From Siphonobacter curvatus (GTDB lineage Bacteria; Bacteroidota; Bacteroidia; Cytophagales; Spirosomataceae), in the NCBI RefSeq assembly GCF_002943425.1, contig NZ_PTRA01000001.1:2790001-2854000 (forward strand): a DNA stretch of 64,000 bases, in the 5' to 3' direction. Positions 33,556-40,768 of the stretch are shown piece after piece (position 1 is the stretch's first letter; each line of letters starts with the position of its first letter). The position numbers were made by a program, and so were the translations under genes. The notes beneath the pieces were generated by a model that saw only the letters and a list, made by a program, of their open reading frames with translations, was not told the origin of the DNA and did no database searches.

Positions 33556-33653
33556 GAAAACTTTATTTTAAAATACCCTTGCAAAGTAAAGAGTAACTTA
33601 TTTAAGTCTGTACATCAACGCCCCATTGTGAGACACTATAAAAAATGTAAGTA

Positions 33654-34028
33654 ATGACCAAGGTTAAAGCAGCTTCAACCAATTTTGCGAATAAAACCGC
33701 TTTAGCAGAGGAATGCCCGGAGGTGTATGCCGCCAACATTATTGGCGGACAATGGGCACTGGTCATCTGTTCCTGGCTAATCAATGGTAAGCTGAGATTT
33801 AGCGAGCTCAAAAAACGGTTGCCCAACATCAGCGAACGAATGCTGACGCTACAACTACGAAAATTAGAGGAAGATCAAATGGTCACCCGAACCGTCTACG
33901 CCGAAGTACCACCACGCGTGGAATATGAGCTGACGCCCATTGGCTACGAATTGAAGCCCATCATTCAGCAACTCGAAAAATGGGGAGAGAAACACAAGCA
34001 ACTAAAGGATGCTACGGACCCTTTCTGA
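33654..34028 (+). CDS. HxlR-family transcriptional regulator
   Basis: A 124-residue winged-helix protein. The family core IIGGQWALVICSWLINGKLRFSELKKRLPNISERMLTLQLRKLEEDQMVTR and PPRVEYELTPIGYEL is complete. Cys21 lies in the EECPEVYAAN segment just before the first DNA-binding helix, the place where YodB/QorR-type relatives carry their redox-sensing cysteine. It is encoded divergently from an NAD(P)H oxidoreductase and probably represses it until quinones modify the cysteine. The link is inferred from the family and layout. Confidence 0.92.
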   Translation: MTKVKAASTNFANKTALAEECPEVYAANIIGGQWALVICSWLINGKLRFSELKKRLPNISERMLTLQLRKLEEDQMVTRTVYAEVPPRVEYELTPIGYELKPIIQQLEKWGEKHKQLKDATDPF

Positions 34029-34275
34029 CGCATGCATGCGGCAGTCGCCATTTCTGCCGATCCTGGTCACGCTCCGCTAAGCGACTGCGACGAAGCAAAG
34101 GAAATTCCTTTTACTGCGGAAATGATTCGTTTCCTGTAGTAGCCCGTTCTTTTTCGTTTCCAGCCACCCACTCGTAATCCAGATCACTTAGCCTAGTATT
34201 CCTTTTTAAACAAAAAGTAGTAGGCCCCGTTTATTTAGTAGCTATATATGACGTTTTCACACAAAGGACACACTA

Positions 34276-34902
34276 ATGGACATTAAACAAATTTTTACCA
34301 ACAACCAGGACTGGGTTCAAAAGAAGCTAGATATAGACCCATCCTATTTCAATGACCTATCGAAGGGACAAACGCCGGACATTCTTTACATTGGTTGTTC
34401 AGATAGCCGCGTATCCGCCGAAGAACTGATGGGTTTATCTCCGGGTGATGTCTTTGTGCTCCGGAACATCGCCAATATGGTTCCCAATACAGATTTAGGC
34501 GTAATGTCGGTCATTAACTATGCGGTGGATCATCTCAAAGTCAACCATATTGTCGTTTGCGGTCACTACTATTGCGGTGGGGTGCAGGCAGCTATGAAAT
34601 CCGCTGATTTGGGGATTTTGAACCCATGGTTAAGAAATATTCGTGATGTATACCGGACTCATAAAGATGAGCTCAACCAGATTGAAGACGAAGAAGCACG
34701 GTATAAGCGACTGGTAGAATTGAACGTAGAAGAACAATGCATCAATGTTCTGAAAACGGCCGAAGTACAGAGAGCCCGCCGGGATCGGGATCTTACGGTT
34801 CATGGCTGGGTCTTTGACGTACACTCGGGTAAACTGATCGATTTGGAAATCGATTTTATCAAGTTACTGGAAAATATCCGGGAGATCTATCATCTCGACT
34901 AA
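34276..34902 (+). CDS. Beta-class carbonic anhydrase
   Basis: A 208-residue zinc enzyme that interconverts CO2 and bicarbonate in the cytoplasm. The zinc ligands are visible: Cys41 in IGCSDSR, His97 and Cys100 in VVCGHYYCGG. The Asp43/Arg45 dyad (CSDSR) that activates the water is present as well. FVLRNIANMVPNTDLGVMSVINYAV matches the dimer core of the plant-type beta enzymes. No signal peptide. It stands alone between the HxlR gene and a terminator. Confidence 0.95.
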   Translation: MDIKQIFTNNQDWVQKKLDIDPSYFNDLSKGQTPDILYIGCSDSRVSAEELMGLSPGDVFVLRNIANMVPNTDLGVMSVINYAVDHLKVNHIVVCGHYYCGGVQAAMKSADLGILNPWLRNIRDVYRTHKDELNQIEDEEARYKRLVELNVEEQCINVLKTAEVQRARRDRDLTVHGWVFDVHSGKLIDLEIDFIKLLENIREIYHLD

Positions 34903-34987
34903 GGTAGATTGGATTGCCTACCTTCATAGCAACATCCCTCAAACAGCTCCATCATGATGGGGCTGTTTTTGGATTCAGGTCCTTACC

Positions 34988-35022
34988 AAACAAAAGCCCC
35001 GGCATCAACCGGGGCTTTGTTT
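34988..35022. terminator. Terminator between convergent genes
   Basis: AAACAAAAGCCCCGG pairs with CCGGGGCTTTGTTT around CATCAA. Its right end covers the stop codon of the GNAT gene on the minus strand. A weaker hairpin with a T run (AACAGCTCCATC/GATGGGGCTGTTTTT, about 34945-34972) precedes it for the carbonic anhydrase gene. Confidence 0.85.
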
Positions 35023-35470
35023 ATAAATCTACATGGCAGTTAATCCACTCGCCATCGAGCTTAGCTCCGAATTTCTTGTAGAATTCAATGGAAGGTTCGT
35101 TCCAGTCCAGCACCTGCCACATCAGGCCCGAGCACTGAGTTTGCCGGGCTTCTTCCACGGTGGCTTCGAGCAATCGCTTGCCTAAACCGTATCCGCGATA
35201 CGCTTCTTTGATGATCAGATCTTCGAGGTACAGGCGTTTGCCTTTCCAGGTCGAATAACGGTAGTAGTATAGTGACATGCCTACCACTTCACCATTTACT
35301 TCCGCTACAATGGTACCGTATAAGGGCTGTTCGCCAAAGCCGTCTTTCAGTAACTGCTCGGGTGTATTTTTGACTTCATGTAAAGCTTTTTCGTACTCGG
35401 CCAGCTCTACAATTAATTGATAAATGGAGGGTACATCTGCGGGCGTCGCCCGGCGAATAATCGTACTCAT
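35021..35470 (-). CDS. GNAT-family N-acetyltransferase (diamine acetyltransferase-like)
   Basis: A 149-residue acetyltransferase using acetyl-CoA. It opens IIRRATPADVPSIYQLIVELAEYEKA and has the acetyl-CoA-binding motif A (YLEDLIIKEAYRGYGLGKRLLEATVEEA, with the R/Q-x-x-G-x-G/A loop) and the C-terminal LMWQVLDWNEPSIEFYKKFGAKLDGEW. This close match to spermidine/spermine and thialysine acetyltransferases is typical, though substrates of bacterial members vary. It shares the minus strand with the rluA-like gene 168 bp upstream. Confidence 0.9.
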   Translation of the reverse strand: MSTIIRRATPADVPSIYQLIVELAEYEKALHEVKNTPEQLLKDGFGEQPLYGTIVAEVNGEVVGMSLYYYRYSTWKGKRLYLEDLIIKEAYRGYGLGKRLLEATVEEARQTQCSGLMWQVLDWNEPSIEFYKKFGAKLDGEWINCHVDL

Positions 35471-35476
35471 GGGAAG

Positions 35477-35638
35477 CGTTTAGGGTTTGCAGTTATTCAA
35501 TAGGCGTCGTCTTGAGTTTTCAGGTTTGATGGAGTTTTAGTTTTCAGTGTATTCGATGCCAAATGTTGCGTCAGATGGTGCCTGAACACACTTACAAGTC
35601 ACTGAAAGCTAAAACCGCTAAACTGAAAACTTAGAACC
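35477..35638. repeat. Inverted pair of GAGTTTT-type tracts (copy 6)
   Basis: Left arm 35477-35549 (GTTTAGGGTTTGCAGTT, CTTGAGTTTTCAGGTTTG, GGAGTTTTAGTTTTCAGTG) and right arm 35600-35638 (CTGAAAGCTAAAACCGCTAAACTGAAAAC, split here only by its own units). It fills the gap between the GNAT gene start and the pseudouridine synthase stop. Confidence 0.7.
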
Positions 35639-36661
35639 CTACCCCTGACTGTAGGCTTCCCATTTTTCCATGACGGCCACGATGTCCGGGGCCAGGTCGG
35701 AGTCAAATTGGAGCCATTCTTTAGTTTTGGGATGTTCAAAACCGATAGACTTGGCGTGCAAGGCCTGCCGGGAGCATAACGCGAAACAGTTTTCGACAAA
35801 CTGCCGGTATCGGGTAAAGATAGTGCCTTTCACGATCCGGTCACCGCCGTACATGGCATCGTTGAACAGCGGATGGCCCAAATGCCGCATGTGAGCCCGA
35901 ATCTGGTGCGTACGACCGGTTTCCAGATTGCATTGAACCAAACTCACGTACTTTAGGCGTTTCAGAACTTTGTAGTGGGTAACGGCAGGTTTTCCGTAAT
36001 CCCCATCGGGATACACATCCATCACTTTCCGATCCTTGGAACTCCGACCGATATGACCGCGTATTGTACCCGTGTCCTCTTTCGGTTCGCCCCAAACCAA
36101 CGCGTAATAGGTTCGTTCGATGGTGTGTTCGAAAAACTGTCGGGCGAGGTGACTCATGGCGTAATCGTTTTTGGCAACGACCATCAACCCCGAAGTATCT
36201 TTATCAATGCGGTGTACCAAGCCCGGACGAATCTCACCGTTTCGTCCCGTGGGCAGGTGTTGAAAGTGGTAAATAAGAGCATTCACCAAGGTGCCATCCC
36301 AGTTTCCGTACGCTGGATGAACGACCATACCCGCGGGTTTGTAAAGGACCAGTATATCGTCATCTTCGTAACGAATATCCAGCGGAATATCCTGCGGAAT
36401 CAGTTCGTTTTCAGCCCGTGGAGGCTTGGGTAAGGAAATGACAATCTCATCCAGCGGTTTAACTTTATAGCTGGGTTTGATTGGCTTGCCATTTATTTTG
36501 ACACCTTCCGCTTCAATACCCGCCTGAATTTTAGTACGGGTGGCATTCGGAATTTTCTCCGTCAGAAACTGATCAATACGGGTCAATTTCTGGCCCGCAT
36601 CCACCAGGATCCGGTGGTGTTCGTATAATTCGTCTTCTAATTCTTCGGGTTCAGTACTCAT
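35639..36661 (-). CDS. RluA-family pseudouridine synthase
   Basis: A 340-residue RNA-modifying enzyme that turns uridine into pseudouridine in 23S rRNA or tRNA. An N-terminal S4-like RNA-binding domain (LTRIDQFLTEKIPNATRTKIQAGIEAEGVKINGKP) is followed by the catalytic RluA core, with the active-site aspartate in HRIDKDTSGLMVVAKND. The later motifs GRTHQIRAHMRHLGHPLFND and CSRQALHAKSIGFEHP are complete. The domain pair matches RluD-type enzymes, but the exact target is not provable here. Transcribed downstream of sufB, separated by a terminator. Confidence 0.95.
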   Translation of the reverse strand: MSTEPEELEDELYEHHRILVDAGQKLTRIDQFLTEKIPNATRTKIQAGIEAEGVKINGKPIKPSYKVKPLDEIVISLPKPPRAENELIPQDIPLDIRYEDDDILVLYKPAGMVVHPAYGNWDGTLVNALIYHFQHLPTGRNGEIRPGLVHRIDKDTSGLMVVAKNDYAMSHLARQFFEHTIERTYYALVWGEPKEDTGTIRGHIGRSSKDRKVMDVYPDGDYGKPAVTHYKVLKRLKYVSLVQCNLETGRTHQIRAHMRHLGHPLFNDAMYGGDRIVKGTIFTRYRQFVENCFALCSRQALHAKSIGFEHPKTKEWLQFDSDLAPDIVAVMEKWEAYSQG

Positions 36662-36685
36662 ACCCCATCAAGTCTTTGGTAAAAC

Positions 36686-36715
36686 AAACCCCCGCCTTTG
36701 GAAAGGCAGGGGTTT
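36686..36715 (-). terminator. Terminator downstream of sufB
   Basis: AAACCCCCGCCTTT and AAAGGCAGGGGTTT pair with one mismatch around GG; on the minus strand the stem runs into TTTGTTTT. It probably ends the sufB transcript. Confidence 0.82.
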
Positions 36716-36810
36716 TTGATCTTTGTATCAGAAAAGAGCGTTAGTAATGCTCCTTACAATACGGTAAAAGGTCACTTTTATGATTCGTATTCCGTCGCTA
36801 TTTCTACAGA

Positions 36811-38274
36811 TTATCCTACGCTTCCTTCCAGGCTAATTTCGAGCAGTTTCTGAGCCTCTACCGCAAATTCCATGGGCAGTTGGTTCAATACTTCCTTGGC
36901 GTATCCGTTTACAATCAGAGCAACGGCGGCTTCGGAAGGAATACCACGTTGATTACAGTAAAACAACTGATCTTCTCCAATTTTAGAAGTAGTAGCTTCG
37001 TGCTCCACGGTCGCCGTGCTATTCTTCACTTCGATATACGGGAATGTGTGAGCTCCGCATTTATCACCCAGCAGTAACGAGTCACACTGGGAGAAGTTAC
37101 GAGCATTTTCGGCCCGCTTCATGACTTCCACTAAGCCCCGGTAGGAGTTTTGCGAGCGGCCAGCCGAAATTCCCTTCGAAACGATCCGTGATTTCGTATT
37201 CTTTCCGATGTGAATCATTTTGGTACCCGTATCCGCCTGCTGGAAATTATTCGTAACCGCTACGGAATAGAATTCACCAATGGAGTTATCCCCTTTCAGG
37301 ATAACCGAGGGGTATTTCCAGGTTACAGCCGAGCCCGTTTCCACCTGCGTCCAGGAGATTTTGGCGTTCGCACCATCGCAGATACCGCGTTTGGTTACGA
37401 AGTTATAAATCCCTCCTTTTCCTTCTTTATCGCCGGGGTACCAGTTCTGTACGGTTGAATATTTGATCTCTGCGTTTTCAGCAGCGACCAGCTCTACGAC
37501 AGCCGCGTGCAGCTGATTTTCGTCCCGCATCGGAGCCGTACATCCTTCCAGGTAACTAACGTAGCTACCTTCATCGGCTACGATCAGCGTCCGCTCGAAC
37601 TGACCCGTACCTGCCGCGTTAATCCGGAAATACGTGGACAATTCCATCGGGCAACGTACACCTTTGGGAATGTAACAGAATGAACCATCAGAGAACACAG
37701 CAGCGTTCAGGGCCGCAAAGAAGTTATCTTTCGCGGGTACTACAGAACCCAGGTATTTCTTGACCAGCTCGGGATGCTCATGAATGGCTTCCGTCATGGA
37801 ACAGAAAATGATCCCGCGTTCGGCCAGATCTTTCTTAAACGTCGTGGCAATAGAAACCGAATCAATAACGGCATCTACGGCTACACCCGAAAGACGCTCT
37901 ACTCCAGCGATCCGCTCCTGTTCTTTCAGAGAAATACCCAGGCGTTCGAAGGTACGGCGTAATTCCGGATCAATATCATCCAGCGACTCCACCGTTTTCT
38001 TCTGCTTGGGAGCCGAGTAATATTTAATGCTTTGATAATCTACTTTCTGGTAATCGACATTAGCCCAGTTAGGCTCTTTCATTTCCAACCACAGGCGGTA
38101 GGCCTTCAACCGCCATTCCAGCATCCACTCGGGTTCATTCTTTTTTGCCGAAATAAATCGTACAATATCTTCGCTAAGCCCAACCGGAGCTTCATCGGCT
38201 TCGATCAGGGTTTCAAACCCGTATTTATATTCGGAACTGGTGATTTCTTCTAGGATATCTGCTTCCTTCGCCAT
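36811..38274 (-). CDS. sufB: Fe-S cluster assembly scaffold SufB
   Basis: A 487-residue cytoplasmic scaffold protein of the SUF system. The N-terminal region ([30 protein letters not shown]) and the right-handed beta-helix core are typical. The cluster-assembly signature [27 protein letters not shown] lies near residue 400, and [21 protein letters not shown] is nearly unchanged from family consensus (here [10 protein letters not shown]). SufB normally works with SufC and SufD, whose genes usually follow. Here the next gene downstream is a pseudouridine synthase and the upstream neighbour an Lrp regulator, so sufB stands apart from the rest of its system in this window. Confidence 0.96.
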   Translation of the reverse strand: MAKEADILEEITSSEYKYGFETLIEADEAPVGLSEDIVRFISAKKNEPEWMLEWRLKAYRLWLEMKEPNWANVDYQKVDYQSIKYYSAPKQKKTVESLDDIDPELRRTFERLGISLKEQERIAGVERLSGVAVDAVIDSVSIATTFKKDLAERGIIFCSMTEAIHEHPELVKKYLGSVVPAKDNFFAALNAAVFSDGSFCYIPKGVRCPMELSTYFRINAAGTGQFERTLIVADEGSYVSYLEGCTAPMRDENQLHAAVVELVAAENAEIKYSTVQNWYPGDKEGKGGIYNFVTKRGICDGANAKISWTQVETGSAVTWKYPSVILKGDNSIGEFYSVAVTNNFQQADTGTKMIHIGKNTKSRIVSKGISAGRSQNSYRGLVEVMKRAENARNFSQCDSLLLGDKCGAHTFPYIEVKNSTATVEHEATTSKIGEDQLFYCNQRGIPSEAAVALIVNGYAKEVLNQLPMEFAVEAQKLLEISLEGSVG

Positions 38275-38345
38275 GTTTGCTTGTCAGAGATTTATGCAAA
38301 AATATAACAAAACCCGCGGTAGAACGTTCCTCCGGGAGGATAAAT

Positions 38346-38825
38346 TTACCCCTGCACGGGTTCGGCGAAGGGAACGGGCCTTGAAACGCTCTCTTCCAGC
38401 GATATAAACGTTTCGGTCCGCTGAATTCCGGCCACTTTCTGAATCTTATCGTGCAGAACTTCCCGCAAGTGTGTCGTATCCCGGCAAACGATTTTGGCGA
38501 AAATGGAATAAATCCCCGTCGTGTAATGAATATTGACGACTTCCGGAATCAGGGAAAGCTTTTCGGCAACTTCGGCGTACAGCGAGCTTTTATCCAGGTA
38601 AATGCCTAGGAAAGCAGAAATATCCCAGCCCAGTCGGGCATGATCAATCATGAGCGTCGAGCCTTTGACAATGCCCATTTGCTCCATTTTCCGCATACGT
38701 ACGTGTACAGTGCCACCTGAAACAAAAATTCGCTTCCCGATTTCGGTATAGGGCATAGTGGCATCCTGCATGAGCAGGCCCAGAATCTTCAGGTCTACGT
38801 TATCAATCTCGTAATTTCGATCCAT
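38346..38825 (-). CDS. Lrp/AsnC-family transcriptional regulator
   Basis: A 159-residue regulator. The N-terminal helix-turn-helix DLKILGLLMQDATMPYTEIGKRIFVSGGTVHVRMRKMEQMGIVKG is clear, and the C-terminal RAM domain (VVNIHYTTGIYSIFAKIVCRDTTHLREVLHDKIQKVAGIQRTETFISLEE) binds amino acids or related effectors and forms multimers. Its upstream region (38826-38900) is strongly AT-rich with repeated ATTAATTA elements, consistent with autoregulation by Lrp-type proteins. Targets unknown; it lies 71 bp upstream of sufB on the same strand, but after no visible terminator. Confidence 0.93.
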   Translation of the reverse strand: MDRNYEIDNVDLKILGLLMQDATMPYTEIGKRIFVSGGTVHVRMRKMEQMGIVKGSTLMIDHARLGWDISAFLGIYLDKSSLYAEVAEKLSLIPEVVNIHYTTGIYSIFAKIVCRDTTHLREVLHDKIQKVAGIQRTETFISLEESVSRPVPFAEPVQG

Positions 38826-38912
38826 CGGTTCAGTAATTTCATTAATAATTAATCAATAATACGATCTAAAAATTAATAATATCGTAAATTTTATAAATTT
38901 TTACTACAACTC

Positions 38913-38944
38913 TTGCAAAACGCTTCCTGATTACCGTACCTTTG
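38913..38944 (+). promoter_or_regulatory. Promoter of the tRNA-like RNA
   Basis: TTG at 38913-38915 and TACCTTTG at 38937-38944 give a near-ideal -33/-7 pair 24 bases apart. The start of transcription is expected around 38950, about 25 bases before the first paired base of the tRNA-like fold. Confidence 0.7.
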
Positions 38945-38974
38945 TCATGTCAAAAGCGACAAGCTGTTCCACAC

Positions 38975-39131
38975 TGTAGGGTGATGAAATTGGCAGCCAT
39001 GCCCTCCTGTCTCGGGGGTGAAGAGTTCGGGAAAAAATCAGTATAAAGCCGGGCAAGTCCGACTGGGGTTGACCACCAAATTTTGTGCTGTATCTAACCG
39101 CTTCGTGGAGGTTCGAATCCTTCTCCTACAG
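38975..39131 (+). ncRNA. tRNA-like RNA with about 88-nt insertion
   Basis: The sequence folds like a type II (Leu/Ser-like) tRNA. Acceptor TGTAGGG (38975-38981) pairs with TCCTACA (39124-39130), seven pairs including one G-T. T8 G9 are followed by a D arm, ATG/CAT around AAATTGGCAGC with G18G19. The anticodon arm pairs CCCTC (39002-39006) with GGGGG (39014-39018) around CTGTCTC. The T arm pairs GGAGG with CCTTC around the classical TTCGAAT loop (39112-39118). G73 follows, with no CCA. Between the anticodon and T arms lie 88 nt (39019-39106) instead of at most about 20. The nominal anticodon would be GTC (Asp), on a Leu-like body with a pyrimidine at position 37, so decoding is doubtful. Confidence 0.75.
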
Positions 39132-39171
39132 CTCTTAGTTCCATTTATTCCAATAACATTTCCAGGCATTT

Positions 39172-39204
39172 TTCTCACGGATCTTTCGTCCGTAAGAATT
39201 TTTT
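39172..39204 (+). terminator. Intrinsic terminator of the tRNA-like RNA
   Basis: TTCTCACGGA pairs with TCCGTAAGAA (one mismatch) around TCTTTCG and is followed by six T residues. It makes the RNA a unit of about 255 nt from the promoter at 38913-38944. Confidence 0.8.
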
Positions 39205-39281
39205 GCCTATATTATTCGGAATAGTTAAGAAATGGCAGTAGTTTTATTTGGTTTTTAGTTTGTTGATGAAGTGTAATTCTG

Positions 39282-39317
39282 ACACGCAACCTCGCTGGGG
39301 ATTGCGTGTTTTTTTTT
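39282..39317 (+). terminator. Second terminator downstream of the tRNA-like RNA
   Basis: ACACGCAA pairs with TTGCGTGT around CCTCGCTGGGGA, followed by eight further T residues. The stretch 39205-39281 between the two terminators holds no gene I can see. Confidence 0.82.
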
Positions 39318-39413
39318 AATCGAAAAATCTACGGTTTTTGGCTTTTGCCAAACGTTTACCAATGCTTTCCCTTTATTTCGCGTCTTTTATTTTTCCATTG
39401 TCCGCTTCATCTG

Positions 39414-40649
39414 ATGATTTCAAATTACGCCGTAGTACTGGGAATTCTGTGTGCCGTATTAGGACTCGTGTTTTATACTTCCACGTTTCCTTCCCTAAAA
39501 AAGTTTTACGAACTCGTCCCTCCCGTCTTACTGTGTTACTTTATTCCCGGCCTACTCACGACGGCAGGTGTATTCGCTCCGCAGGTTGTAGGTGATGAAT
39601 CAGCCATCTATCAGGTGGTTTCGCAGTATTTCCTGCCCGCCACGCTGGTCCTGTTCACGCTTTCCATGGATTTGAAAACGTTGAAACGATTGGGTTTGAA
39701 AACCGTAATGGTCTTTTTGGCGGGTATTGTGGGTGTGGTAATTGGCGGCCCCCTTGCGGTCTGGATCGTGAAACAGTTCTCTCCGGCAACCGTGGGTGGT
39801 GAAGGAGCGGATGCCGTATGGAAAGGTTTGGCCACGATTGCTGGAAGCTGGACCGGCGGCGGAGCCAATCAGGCGGCTCTGAAGGAAATATTCCGGCCCT
39901 CCGAAAAGCTGTTTTCGCAAAGCGTTGCGGTAGACATTATCATCGGTGAATTGTGGATGGCCGTGATGATCTACGGAGCGGGCAAAGCCTTGGCCATTGA
40001 CCGCCTGTTCAAAGCCGACGCTTCAGCCATCAAAGATGTACAGGTCCAACTCGAAACCTATCAGGCCCAAAACGAACGTATTCCGCAACTGCGGGATTTG
40101 CTGATGATTCTGGGCCTTGGTCTAGGGGTCACGGGACTGGCTCACGTGGTAGCGGATACCGTCGTTCCCATTCTGAAACAATACCCCGTTCTGGAACGCT
40201 TCAGTCTAACTTCCAAAGTTTTCTGGATCATATCTTTCGCTACCATCACCGGCATCCTATTGTCTTTCACCCCATTACGCCAGCTTGAACACGTAGGAGC
40301 GTCGCGGATTGGCAGCGTTTTTCTGTACATACTCATCGCTACCATTGGTCTGAAAATGGACCTTTGGGCTATCGCGGATAATCCGGGCCTGTTTGCCGTG
40401 GGTATCATCTGGATTTCCATTCACGGTCTATTCGTTCTAATAGCGGCCCGTTTCCTGAATGCTCCCTTTTTCTTCATGGCGGTGGGGTCGCAGGCGGCCA
40501 TCGGCGGACCCGCTTCGGCTCCCGTAGTGGCGGCGGCTTTTCACCCTTCCCTGGCTCCGGTAGGTGTATTGCTGGCCATTTTAGGGTACGCCATCGGTAC
40601 CTACTGTGGATATCTGACGGGATTACTGATGCAATGGGCAGCCTATTAA
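39414..40649 (+). CDS. DUF819 family membrane protein (YjcL-like)
   Basis: A 411-residue inner membrane protein with about ten to twelve hydrophobic spans. The ATG at 39414 (MISNYAVVLGILCAVLGLVFY) starts directly before the first span; the frame opening at 39306 would begin inside the upstream terminator. DUF819 features include LFTLSMDLKTLKRLG, the glycine-rich ATIAGSWTGGGANQAALKEIF, and the C-terminal GSQAAIGGPASAPVVAAAFHP, which mirrors the earlier motif and suggests two inverted halves, as in sodium-coupled carriers. The substrate of this family is not established. Confidence 0.88.
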   Translation: MISNYAVVLGILCAVLGLVFYTSTFPSLKKFYELVPPVLLCYFIPGLLTTAGVFAPQVVGDESAIYQVVSQYFLPATLVLFTLSMDLKTLKRLGLKTVMVFLAGIVGVVIGGPLAVWIVKQFSPATVGGEGADAVWKGLATIAGSWTGGGANQAALKEIFRPSEKLFSQSVAVDIIIGELWMAVMIYGAGKALAIDRLFKADASAIKDVQVQLETYQAQNERIPQLRDLLMILGLGLGVTGLAHVVADTVVPILKQYPVLERFSLTSKVFWIISFATITGILLSFTPLRQLEHVGASRIGSVFLYILIATIGLKMDLWAIADNPGLFAVGIIWISIHGLFVLIAARFLNAPFFFMAVGSQAAIGGPASAPVVAAAFHPSLAPVGVLLAILGYAIGTYCGYLTGLLMQWAAY

Positions 40650-40768
40650 GGGGTAAGCTGATAAAAGACCAAGCGTAGGTATTAGGCGAAATTTTGTACC
40701 TGCTCTAAGGGCTTGCCCTGAAAACAGGCATCTTTTAGGAAAGTGTATTCACTCCTATTTTACTTCCT

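Noticed and set aside
38975-39131. Plain tRNA-Asp (GTC) call for the tRNA-like RNA
   Set aside because: The 88-nt gap between anticodon and T arms, the Leu-like D arm and a pyrimidine at position 37 do not fit a normal aspartate tRNA.
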